Below are positions 50,276-58,422 of a DNA stretch of 64,000 nucleotides, one piece after another; position 1 is the first letter of the stretch, and each line of letters opens with the position of its first letter. The stretch spans positions 124,001 to 188,000 of the forward strand of contig NZ_JAKLUA010000010.1 in the NCBI RefSeq assembly GCF_022012435.1. The letters are read 5' to 3'. Origin of the DNA: Bradyrhizobium zhengyangense (lineage in GTDB: Bacteria > Pseudomonadota > Alphaproteobacteria > Rhizobiales > Xanthobacteraceae). The notes beneath the pieces were generated by a model. That model had not been told where the DNA came from. It searched no databases and saw only the letters and a program-made list of their open reading frames with translations. The translations under genes and the position numbers were made by a program.

Positions 50276-51514
50276 CTACGCAGTCGCAATTCCGCCTTGC
50301 GGGAGAACGGGCCTCATCACGCGGCGGCCATTCAGCGCCACGCCGATGAAGGTGAAGCGCACCATCAGGTGATAGCTCGCGAGCATCAACGGAATCGCGA
50401 CGACGGGAATGATTGCGAACTTGACCAAAGCGGGCCAGTCGAACTGCGACAGCGCGACCTGCAATGCCATCACGATCGGCAGATGGATCAGATAGAGCCA
50501 GTAGGAGGCATCAGCGAGATAGCGCCGGGTCGGGCTGAAGCCGGACATGAAACGGAGCGCAAGGCCGAGGGCCGCGAAGGTCGTTATCCAGATCGCGGGC
50601 GCATAGAGGATGGCGGAGGCCAGCCGGAGCGTGGCGAAGCTGTAGGGCAGTTTTGGCGCACCCGGAGCAGACAACATCACGCCGGACAAGACGAAGCTGA
50701 TCAGGATCAGGCAGAGCGCGAGCAGGAGATAAGCAAGCCAGCGCCGCTCGAGGATCCGCAGCAGACCGATCTGCCGATGCAACAGCCAACCGACGCCGAA
50801 GGCGCTGCCGAAGCCGATCCAGGCCTGCGCATTGGTGATGAGCGAGTGATCCGGCGTCTGCACACCCATCACATTGACCCATCGTGGATCGAGGCAGAAG
50901 GCGATGCCGATGGGGATCGCCAGAACCAGCGGCGCCAGCGGATTGCGGATGATCCCAGCGAAGAGGCGGTCAACAACCGCCCGCAGCGAGCCCGACGTAT
51001 CGAGCCGGACGATCGCGCCGCGCAGCAGCAGCATGGCGGCATAGAGCTGCAGCAGCACATAGAGAAACCAGAGATGGGTCAGGCGGAAATTCGGCAAGGA
51101 CGGCAGCCAGCGGGACGCCCATTGGATCGAACCGCCATTCGGAAAGTCCGCCGCCCAGGTGATCACCAGGGCGATCGGCACGAACAGCAGCGGCCAGCCG
51201 ATCACCAGCGGCAGGGCGATCCGCTGCAACCGGTCCGTGACGAAGCCGAAGGCGCCGCGGCGATGAAAGTTCATGCGGGCAAAGAAGCCGGCCATCAGGA
51301 AGAACGTCGTCATCCGGAACACATGGATGGCGAAAGACAGCAGGCTGAGCATGAGGCTTGGATGGGTGTCCTGTATCAGCCAGAACCGGGGCGAGGCCGG
51401 CACGAACGACAATGTCGCGTGCAGGACAATGCCGAGCAGCAGCGCGATCCCCCTGAGCGCATCGAGCGCGTGGAGCCGTTCGGGTGCGGAGGTGACGGCG
51501 CTCGCATGTAACAT
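50276..51514 (-). CDS. acyltransferase-3 family membrane protein (MdoC/OpgC-like)
   Basis: A 412-residue integral membrane protein with about ten predicted helices. It begins RLHALDALRGIALLLGIVLHA, the acyltransferase-3 signature, and has the HLWFLYVLLQLY segment with a His-Leu-Trp-Phe core. MdoC/OpgC members put succinyl or other acyl groups on periplasmic glucans; other family members acylate surface polysaccharides. The neighbouring AraC-type gene lies 80 nt upstream on the same strand, which may be coincidental. Confidence 0.85.
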   Translation of the reverse strand: MLHASAVTSAPERLHALDALRGIALLLGIVLHATLSFVPASPRFWLIQDTHPSLMLSLLSFAIHVFRMTTFFLMAGFFARMNFHRRGAFGFVTDRLQRIALPLVIGWPLLFVPIALVITWAADFPNGGSIQWASRWLPSLPNFRLTHLWFLYVLLQLYAAMLLLRGAIVRLDTSGSLRAVVDRLFAGIIRNPLAPLVLAIPIGIAFCLDPRWVNVMGVQTPDHSLITNAQAWIGFGSAFGVGWLLHRQIGLLRILERRWLAYLLLALCLILISFVLSGVMLSAPGAPKLPYSFATLRLASAILYAPAIWITTFAALGLALRFMSGFSPTRRYLADASYWLYLIHLPIVMALQVALSQFDWPALVKFAIIPVVAIPLMLASYHLMVRFTFIGVALNGRRVMRPVLPQGGIATA

Positions 51515-51594
51515 GGGGCTCTCGCTGGCTGGACAGGGCTTTCGTACACTCTGCCCAACCGGGGTACGTCTCTCTCGCCCGATCCAAGAATCGG

Positions 51595-52707
51595 CTAGCC
51601 GATTTCTCGTTGCGGCTCGCCGATGTCAGCGATGACCGGCCGGCTCAGCGCCTCGCGCCGGAATTCGGTCGGTGTGACGCCGGTCTCAGCCTTGAAGGCG
51701 CGGTTGAAAGGTCCGATCGACTGGAAGCCCGCATCCATGGCGATGGTCAGCACCGGGACCTCCCGTTGCGTCACATCGGAGAGGGCCAGCCTGGCATCCT
51801 CGATGCGATAGCGGTTGAGGAACGCATTGAAGTTCCGATAGCCCAGCCCCTCGTTGATGGCCTGGCGCAGCCGATGCTCGGGAACCGCTAACCGGGCCGC
51901 CAGCGCCCCGATCGCGAGACCTTCCTGCCGATAGGTTCGCTCCACGCTCATCAGGTGGTCGAGGCGCCGCAACAGGATCGGGTCAACCACGACCCGAGCC
52001 GTCGGAGCACGATCGGTGCCGCGCGCATCGCCGGACGCGATGGCCGCCGTGGCATCGTTGGCGGGCACGGCCGGCGGCGTGGCGAGAGTACCTACCCCGG
52101 CCATCATCGCCACCACGAACAGGACGAGCGCGGTGGGAAGGCTGCCGGGCGCGCCGGGGACAGCGACGGGAATGGCGGCGAAGCCGGCACTGGCGAAGAC
52201 CACGATGAGCCCGACATTGATCGCCAGCATCGCCAACCGCAGCCGGCGGCGCCGCGCCACCAGATCGGCACGCCAGGTCTTGACGGTCTGCACCGCGGCC
52301 GCGAGCGCCAGCGCCAGATTGACCAACGCCAGGCCTCTGCCGCCGGCTCCGGCCAAAGCGGGCGAGTAAGCCCAGCCCAGCGTGAGCACAAAGCCGAAGG
52401 CCACGATGCCCAGCCACATGGCGCCGTGCCATCGCCTCAGCACGAAATCGTCGTCAAACGCCGCACGTGCCCATAGCCAGAACAAGGCCGGTTGTGCCGA
52501 CATGATCGGCAACACCCACCACCATGACGATTTGGGAAAGAACGGAGCCGTCGCGATGGCATAAAACACGCCGCCCGCCGACATGGCCATGCCCAGCAAA
52601 GCCTGCTGGCTGGTGGCCCGACGCAGCAGCGCCGCAAGAATGATCAACAGGAACACGCCGCTGGCCGCGCCGCGAAGCCCGAGATCGATGGCCGTGAGCC
52701 CCATCAC
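51595..52707 (-). CDS. membrane-anchored AraC-family transcriptional regulator
   Basis: A 370-residue protein. The first about 215 residues hold seven predicted transmembrane helices, and the C-terminal about 110 residues form an AraC HTH pair (LAIGALAARLAVPEHRLRQA, VPVLTIAMDAGFQSIGPFNRAFK, TGVTPTEFRREAL). The regulator is tethered to the inner membrane and probably senses a membrane or periplasmic signal. It is divergent from napE, but the nap genes have their own FNR-type box, so a link is unproven. Confidence 0.9.
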   Translation of the reverse strand: MMGLTAIDLGLRGAASGVFLLIILAALLRRATSQQALLGMAMSAGGVFYAIATAPFFPKSSWWWVLPIMSAQPALFWLWARAAFDDDFVLRRWHGAMWLGIVAFGFVLTLGWAYSPALAGAGGRGLALVNLALALAAAVQTVKTWRADLVARRRRLRLAMLAINVGLIVVFASAGFAAIPVAVPGAPGSLPTALVLFVVAMMAGVGTLATPPAVPANDATAAIASGDARGTDRAPTARVVVDPILLRRLDHLMSVERTYRQEGLAIGALAARLAVPEHRLRQAINEGLGYRNFNAFLNRYRIEDARLALSDVTQREVPVLTIAMDAGFQSIGPFNRAFKAETGVTPTEFRREALSRPVIADIGEPQREIG

Positions 52708-52814
52708 ACCCTGCCGTCTCCATCAGAAGCTCAATTTTCGCATCGCCTTCGCGCGTGCACAATCCAAAATTGCGCTTGCGGTCGCGCCGACTGCGACATC
52801 CGCAACTTGAACGG

Positions 52815-52828
52815 TTGATCCAGATCAA
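52815..52828 (+). promoter_or_regulatory. FNR/FixK-type box upstream of napE
   Basis: TTGATCCAGATCAA is a perfect match to the FNR/FixK consensus TTGAT-N4-ATCAA. Its centre lies about 96 nt before the napE start at 52918, so a class II FixK2-type promoter would start transcription about 40 nt downstream. It explains low-oxygen induction of the nap operon. Confidence 0.88.
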
Positions 52829-52917
52829 CGCGTCAGCCGGCCTGCTGCATCAAAAATGCAGCAAGGCAACGGCCCGGATGCCGTCCCGATTCCCCGGACA
52901 CCCCGAAGAGACCGAAT

Positions 52918-53103
52918 ATGTCGGCCCCTGACGACACGACCTCGCGCGTGCGCCGTAAGCGCATGGAGATCTTTGCGTTCTTGTTCCTGACCGCGGTTGT
53001 GATGCCCGTCCTCGCGGTCGGAACGGTCGGCTCTTACGGCTTAGGTGTCTGGATCTACCAGATGTTCGCCGGCCCTCCCGGCCCGCCGCCCTCCCCGCAT
53101 TGA
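52918..53103 (+). CDS. napE: periplasmic nitrate reductase accessory protein NapE
   Basis: A 61-residue single-helix membrane protein (EIFAFLFLTAVVMPVLAVG, then GLGVWIYQMFAGPPG), matching NapE in size, position and the RRKRMEIFAF start. Its role in nitrate reduction is unclear in other organisms. It is the first gene of napEDABC. Confidence 0.92.
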   Translation: MSAPDDTTSRVRRKRMEIFAFLFLTAVVMPVLAVGTVGSYGLGVWIYQMFAGPPGPPPSPH

Positions 53104-53129
53104 TCCCCTCACAGCGAAAGACAGGCATC

Positions 53130-53444
53130 ATGGCTCACGCCACACTCAACCGCCGCGCATTGATCACCGGTCGGGTGCTCAGCGCCGAGCGCATCATCCC
53201 GCCGCCGGGCTGCGAGATCGCCAGCATCATCGTGCAGGCGCGCCCTGAGCGTCTCGCCGAGCTGGACGCCGCGATCACCGCCCTTCCCGGCTGCGAGATC
53301 CACGGCCGCGATCCACGCGGCAAGCTCATCGTCGTGACCGAAGCACCTGACGCAGGCAGCCTCGGCACCCTGCTCAACACGATCCAGTCATTGCCGGACG
53401 TCTATTCCGCAGCGCTCGTCTTCCACGCCATTGAAACCGCCTAA
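53130..53444 (+). CDS. napD: NapA signal-peptide chaperone NapD
   Basis: A 104-residue cytoplasmic chaperone that binds the Tat signal of NapA during maturation. Conserved segments are ASIIVQARPERLAELDAAI, LPGCEIHGRDPRGKLIV and VYSAALVFHAIE. The ATG at 53130 gives the family start. It ends 19 nt before the napA start. Confidence 0.93.
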   Translation: MAHATLNRRALITGRVLSAERIIPPPGCEIASIIVQARPERLAELDAAITALPGCEIHGRDPRGKLIVVTEAPDAGSLGTLLNTIQSLPDVYSAALVFHAIETA

Positions 53445-53463
53445 GGGACGGGAGAGCCATCCC

Positions 53464-55977
53464 ATGACATCGCCAAAGCTCGACCGCCGCCAGATGCTGA
53501 AGCTCGAGGCCGCCGCAATTGCGGCCGCTGCCGCGGGCATGCCGGTGCCGTCGCTCGCCGCCAATCTCGTCGCTGAGCGCGACGTCGCCGAACTGAAATG
53601 GGACAAGGCCGCCTGCCGCTTCTGCGGCACCGGCTGCTCGGTGATGGTCGCGACCAAGGACAATCGCGTCGTCGCCACCCACGGCGATACCAAGGCCGAG
53701 GTCAACCGCGGCCTCAACTGCGTCAAGGGCTACTTCCTCTCCAAGATCATGTACGGCCACGACCGCCTGACCCAGCCGATGCTGCGCAAGACTGATGGCA
53801 AGTACGACAAGAACGGCGAGTTCACGCCCGTGTCCTGGACCGAAGCCTTCGACATCATGGAGGCGAAGTGGAAGGAGGCGATGAAGAAGCGCGGCCCAAA
53901 CGGCGTCGCCATGTTCGGCTCCGGGCAATGGACGATCTGGGAAGGCTATGCGGCGTCAAAGCTGTTCAAGGCCGGCTTCCGCACCAACAACATCGACCCC
54001 AACGCACGCCACTGCATGGCCTCCGCCGTCGCGGGGATGATGCGCACCTTCGGCATCGACGAGCCGGCCGGCTGCTATGACGACATCGAGGCCACCGATG
54101 CCTTCGTGCTGTGGGGCTCCAACATGGCGGAGATGCACCCCATCCTGTGGACGCGCGTGGCCGACCGACGGCTCTCTGCGCCGCATGTCCGCGTCGCCGT
54201 GCTCTCGACCTTCGAGCACCGCTCGTTCGACCTCGCCGACATCGGCATGGTGTTCAAGCCGCAGACCGACCTTTATTTGCTCAACGCCATCGCCAACCAC
54301 ATCATCAAGACGGGCCGGGTCAACAAGGATTTTGTGGCCGCGCATACCGTGTTCAGGCGCGGGCAGACCGACATCGGCTATGGCCTGCGGCCGGAGCATC
54401 CGCTGCAGAAGAAGGCCACCGGCGCGGCCAAGGCCAACGACTCCACCGACATGACCTACGACGAATACGTCAAGTTCGTCTCTGAGTACACGCTGGAGAA
54501 GGCGGCGCAAATGTCCGGTGTGCCGCTGAACCGGCTGGAAGCGCTCGCCGAGCTCTACGCTGATCCGAAGACAAAAGTGGTCTCGTTCTGGACCATGGGG
54601 TTCAACCAGCACACCCGCGGCGTCTGGTGCAACAACCTCGTCTACAACATCCATCTCCTCACGGGGAAGATCTCCTCGCCCGGCAACAGCCCGTTCTCGC
54701 TGACCGGCCAGCCCTCGGCCTGCGGCACCGCGCGCGAGGTCGGCACCTTCTCGCACCGCCTGCCCGCCGACATGGTGGTGACCAACAAGGAGCATCGCGA
54801 CAAGGCGGAGCATCTCTGGCTGCTGCCCGAGGGCACCATTCCCGACAAGCCCGGCGCGCACGCGGTGCTGCAAAGCCGGATGCTGAAGGACGGCCTCATC
54901 AACGCCTATTGGGTGCAGGTCAACAACAATCTGCAAGCCGGCCCGAACGCCAACGAAGAGACTTATCCCGGGTTTCGCAACCCCGACAATTTCATCGTGG
55001 TCTCGGACGCCTATCCGAGCGTGACGGCACTCGCCGCCGATCTGATCCTGCCGACCGCGATGTGGGTCGAGAAGGAAGGCGCCTACGGCAATGCCGAGCG
55101 GCGCACGCAGTTCTGGCACCAGCTCGTCCAGGCGCCCGGCGAGGCCAAGTCCGACCTCTGGCAGCTCATGGAGTTTTCAAAGCGCTTCAAGATCGAGGAG
55201 GTCTGGCCCGAGGAGCTGGTCGCCAAGAAACCGGAGGTTCGCGGCAAGACGCTGTTCGACGTGCTCTACAAGAACGGACAGGTCGACAAATTCCCCGTGA
55301 CCGACATCGAGCAGGGCTATCTCAACGACGAGTCCAAGGCGTTCGGCTTCTACGTGCACAAGGGCCTGTTCGAGGAATATGCCTCGTTCGGTCGCGGCCA
55401 CGGCCACGACCTCGCGCCGTTCGACACCTATCACCGCGAACGCGGCCTGCGCTGGCCTGTCGTCAACGGCCAGGAGACCAAATGGCGCTTCCGCGAGGGC
55501 AGCGACCCCTACGTCAAGCAGGGCGCGGACGTGCAGTTCTATGGCTACCCCGATGGCAAGGCGCGCATCTTCGCACTGCCTTACGAGCCGCCGGCGGAAT
55601 CGCCCGACAACGACTATCCGTTCTGGCTCTCGACTGGCCGCGTGCTGGAGCACTGGCACTCCGGCACCATGACGCGCCGCGTGCCCGAGCTCTACAAGGC
55701 TTTTCCGGAAGCCGTCTGCTTCATGCACCCGGATGACGCGCAGGACATGAAGCTGCGCCGCGGCGATGAAGTGAAGGTCGTCTCGCGCCGCGGCTTCATC
55801 CGCGCCCGCGTCGAGACGCGGGGCCGCGACCGGCCACCGCGCGGCCTGGTGTTCGTGCCGTGGTTCGACGAATCCAAGCTGATCAACAAGGTGACGCTGG
55901 ACGCCACCGATCCGATCTCGCTGCAAACCGACTACAAGAAATGCGCCGTGCGCATCGAGCGGGTGAACGTGTCATGA
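53464..55977 (+). CDS. napA: periplasmic nitrate reductase catalytic subunit NapA
   Basis: An 837-residue molybdoenzyme reducing nitrate to nitrite in the periplasm. The twin-arginine signal reads DRRQMLKLEAAAIAAAAAG. The [4Fe-4S] ligands are Cys51, Cys54, Cys58 and Cys86 (CRFCGTGCSV ... LNCVKG), and the molybdenum ligand is Cys184 (DPNARHCMAS). The pterin-binding domains and the C-terminal domain (WLSTGRVLEHWHSGTMTRR) are complete. The ATG at 53464 begins the signal peptide. The stop overlaps the napB start (ATGATGA). Confidence 0.98.
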   Translation: MTSPKLDRRQMLKLEAAAIAAAAAGMPVPSLAANLVAERDVAELKWDKAACRFCGTGCSVMVATKDNRVVATHGDTKAEVNRGLNCVKGYFLSKIMYGHDRLTQPMLRKTDGKYDKNGEFTPVSWTEAFDIMEAKWKEAMKKRGPNGVAMFGSGQWTIWEGYAASKLFKAGFRTNNIDPNARHCMASAVAGMMRTFGIDEPAGCYDDIEATDAFVLWGSNMAEMHPILWTRVADRRLSAPHVRVAVLSTFEHRSFDLADIGMVFKPQTDLYLLNAIANHIIKTGRVNKDFVAAHTVFRRGQTDIGYGLRPEHPLQKKATGAAKANDSTDMTYDEYVKFVSEYTLEKAAQMSGVPLNRLEALAELYADPKTKVVSFWTMGFNQHTRGVWCNNLVYNIHLLTGKISSPGNSPFSLTGQPSACGTAREVGTFSHRLPADMVVTNKEHRDKAEHLWLLPEGTIPDKPGAHAVLQSRMLKDGLINAYWVQVNNNLQAGPNANEETYPGFRNPDNFIVVSDAYPSVTALAADLILPTAMWVEKEGAYGNAERRTQFWHQLVQAPGEAKSDLWQLMEFSKRFKIEEVWPEELVAKKPEVRGKTLFDVLYKNGQVDKFPVTDIEQGYLNDESKAFGFYVHKGLFEEYASFGRGHGHDLAPFDTYHRERGLRWPVVNGQETKWRFREGSDPYVKQGADVQFYGYPDGKARIFALPYEPPAESPDNDYPFWLSTGRVLEHWHSGTMTRRVPELYKAFPEAVCFMHPDDAQDMKLRRGDEVKVVSRRGFIRARVETRGRDRPPRGLVFVPWFDESKLINKVTLDATDPISLQTDYKKCAVRIERVNVS

Positions 55978-56444
55978 TGAAGCGATTTGGTATCGCCCTG
56001 CTCGCCTGCGCGATCGCCGCCGGCGCCAGCTCGCTGACCGCGCAGACGGTGACGTCCGGCCTGCGCGGCCCGACCCCGCTCAATGACGAGGGACCGGCGC
56101 CGCCGATGCTGCCGAACCGCAACACGTCGGAGCGGGAGGTGCGCAACTATCCGGAGCAGCCGCCGGTCATCCCGCACACGATCGACGGCTACCAGATCGA
56201 CCTCAACGGCAACAAATGCCTGTCCTGCCATGCGCGGGCACGCATTGCGGAATCGCAGGCGCCGATGGTCTCGATCACGCACTTCATGGACCGCGAGGGC
56301 CAGTTCCTGGGGTCGATCTCGCCGCGGCGCTTCTTCTGCACCGAATGTCACGTGCCGCAGAATACTGCGACACCGCCGGTCAGCAACGACTTTACCGACA
56401 TCGACACCTTGCTGTCGCGCGCAAGCCCCGGTGGCCGGCGATGA
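55974..56444 (+). CDS. napB: periplasmic nitrate reductase diheme cytochrome c NapB
   Basis: A 156-residue periplasmic cytochrome passing electrons to NapA. It has a Sec signal peptide (cleavage near LTAQ) and two c-type heme sites, CLSCH (82-86) and CTECH (122-126), plus the His residues ITHF and VIPHT that can serve as distal ligands. It overlaps napA by 4 nt and napC by 4 nt. Confidence 0.97.
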   Translation: MMKRFGIALLACAIAAGASSLTAQTVTSGLRGPTPLNDEGPAPPMLPNRNTSEREVRNYPEQPPVIPHTIDGYQIDLNGNKCLSCHARARIAESQAPMVSITHFMDREGQFLGSISPRRFFCTECHVPQNTATPPVSNDFTDIDTLLSRASPGGRR

Positions 56445-57082
56445 CGACGACCGCTGATGAATCCAAAGCCAAACGCGGCTTCATCGCGCGCGCGTGGGAT
56501 TTCGCGCTCGAGCTGTGGGGCGTGCTGTCGCGGCCGAGCACGGTGTTCGCGCTCGGCACGCTCGTGCTCGCAGGCTTTGCCGCCGGCGTGATCTTCTGGG
56601 GCGGCTTCAACACCGCGCTGGAATTGACCAACACCGAAAAATTCTGCACCGGCTGCCACGAGATGAAGGACAATGTCTATGCCGAGCTGAAGTCGACCAT
56701 CCACTTCAGCAACCGCTCCGGCGTGCGCGCGACCTGCCCCGACTGCCACGTGCCGCATAACTGGACCGACAAGATCGCGCGCAAGATGCAAGCGTCCAAG
56801 GAGGTCTGGGGCAAGATCTTCGGCACGATCGATACGAGGGAGAAATTCCAGGACAAGCGCCTCGAGCTGGCGGCGCATGAATGGGCGCGCTTCAAGGCCA
56901 ATGATTCCCTGGAATGCCGCAACTGCCACAGCGCCGATTCCATGGACATCACCAAACAATCGCCGCGGGCTTCAGTGGCGCATCAGCGCTTCCTGTTCAC
57001 GGGCGAAAAGACCTGCATCGACTGCCACAAGGGCATCGCCCACCATCTGCCCGACATGCGCGGCGTTCCCGGCTGGCAATAG
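56441..57082 (+). CDS. napC: membrane tetraheme cytochrome c NapC
   Basis: A 213-residue NapC/NirT-family quinol dehydrogenase. It has one N-terminal transmembrane helix (about residues 32-54) and four c-type heme sites: CTGCH, CPDCH, CRNCH and CIDCH. It takes electrons from ubiquinol and feeds NapB. The ATG at 56441 overlaps the napB stop. It closes the operon; napF, napG, napH and napL are absent here. Confidence 0.97.
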   Translation: MTTTADESKAKRGFIARAWDFALELWGVLSRPSTVFALGTLVLAGFAAGVIFWGGFNTALELTNTEKFCTGCHEMKDNVYAELKSTIHFSNRSGVRATCPDCHVPHNWTDKIARKMQASKEVWGKIFGTIDTREKFQDKRLELAAHEWARFKANDSLECRNCHSADSMDITKQSPRASVAHQRFLFTGEKTCIDCHKGIAHHLPDMRGVPGWQ

Positions 57083-57171
57083 GGCCGATCCGGGCCGCTT
57101 GAACCTGCGGTGCGAATGGTTAGTTTTGAGATCCGGCGAATCGCATCGTTTCGCCTCTCCTCAAGACAGAT

Positions 57172-58287
57172 ATGGCCACTTTCACCCCGCATCAGGATGC
57201 CGCGCTCAAGGCCGTCGGCGATTGGCTTAAAGCCAAACCGGGCCGCAACGGCACGCCGCCGGTGTTTCGGCTGTTCGGCTTTGCCGGCACCGGCAAAACC
57301 ACGCTGGCGCGGCATATCGCCGAGGGCGTCGACGGCGAGGTGAAGTTTGCCGCCTTCACCGGCAAGGCCGCCCTCGTCATGCGCAACAAGGGCTGCGATG
57401 ACGCCTCCACCATCCATTCGCTGATCTACCGCGCCCGCGAATCCGGCGAGGAGCAGCCCAGCTTCGAATTGTGGGACGATGCGCCGGCCTCAAAAGCCAA
57501 GCTGATCGTGATCGACGAATGCTCGATGGTCGATGCCGAACTCGGCCGCGACCTGATGTCGTTCGACTGCCCGCTGCTGGTGCTGGGCGACCCTGCGCAG
57601 CTGCCGCCGATCCAGGGCGGCGGCTTCTTCACCAATTCCGAGCCGGACGCGATGCTGACCGAGGTGCACCGCCAGGCCCAGGACGACCCGATCGTGCGGA
57701 TGTCGATGGACGTCCGCGAGGGCCGCGAGCTCGACATCGGTCGTTACGGCGAAAGCGAGGTGGTGTCGCGGAAAGAACTGGATCCCGATCGCGTCATGGG
57801 CGCCGACCAGGTGCTGGTCGGCCGCAACAACACAAGGCGCGCCTACAATATGCGGGTGCGGCAACGGCAGAACATCGAGGACGTCTTTCCGGTCGCCGGC
57901 GACAAGCTGGTGTGCCTGCGCAACAACCGCAAGAAGGGCCTGTTCAACGGCGGCCTGTGGCGCGTCAAGTCGCGCAACACCTCGCGCTCGAAATCGCGCA
58001 TCCTCTCGATGCGGCTGTCGCCGGATGAAGAGTTTGGCCACAAGGTCACAAAAGTCTCGGTGCGCGCCGATTGCTTCGAGGGCGGCATCGAGCAGATCGC
58101 CTGGGAGCAGCGCAAGCCCTATGACGAGTTCGACTACGGCTACGTGCTGACCGTGCACAAGTCGCAGGGCTCGCAATGGGACGACGTCGTGCTGTTCGAC
58201 GAGAGCTTTGCGTTTCAGGAGAGCCGGGCGCGGTGGCTGTATACGGGCATCACCCGGGCGGCGAAACGATTGAGTATCGTGGTTTAG
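57172..58287 (+). CDS. RecD-like SF1 helicase domain protein
   Basis: A 371-residue ATP-dependent DNA helicase of the RecD/Pif1-like SF1B group. Walker A is GFAGTGKTT (36-44), motif II reads LIVIDECSMVDAELGRDL, motif III is LGDPAQLPPIQGGGFF, and motif VI regions include TVHKSQGSQWDDVV and YTGITRAAKRL. It lacks the large N-terminal region of RecD2, so it is a short, stand-alone version; RecB and RecC genes are not adjacent. It probably works on DNA ends or phage-like replication forks. Confidence 0.85.
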   Translation: MATFTPHQDAALKAVGDWLKAKPGRNGTPPVFRLFGFAGTGKTTLARHIAEGVDGEVKFAAFTGKAALVMRNKGCDDASTIHSLIYRARESGEEQPSFELWDDAPASKAKLIVIDECSMVDAELGRDLMSFDCPLLVLGDPAQLPPIQGGGFFTNSEPDAMLTEVHRQAQDDPIVRMSMDVREGRELDIGRYGESEVVSRKELDPDRVMGADQVLVGRNNTRRAYNMRVRQRQNIEDVFPVAGDKLVCLRNNRKKGLFNGGLWRVKSRNTSRSKSRILSMRLSPDEEFGHKVTKVSVRADCFEGGIEQIAWEQRKPYDEFDYGYVLTVHKSQGSQWDDVVLFDESFAFQESRARWLYTGITRAAKRLSIVV

Positions 58288-58297
58288 AGCGCCGCTG

Positions 58298-58393
58298 CCG
58301 TAGGGTGGGCAAAGGCGCAATGCGCCGTGCCCACGATCTCTCTCCACAAGCAATGAACGCGTGGGCACGCTTCGCTTTGCCCACCCTACGGCA
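58298..58393. repeat. dispersed intergenic repeat with inverted ends
   Basis: The segment begins ccgtagggtgggcaaaggcgc and ends cgctttgcccaccctacgg, a clear inverted repeat with a second internal pairing (gtgcccacg / cgtgggcac). It is related to the element at 15512-15633 by its ccgtagggtgg end. It lies directly after the helicase gene. Confidence 0.75.
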
Positions 58394-58422
58394 CCGTGAA
58401 TGTGGCGCCGATATCGCGCCGT

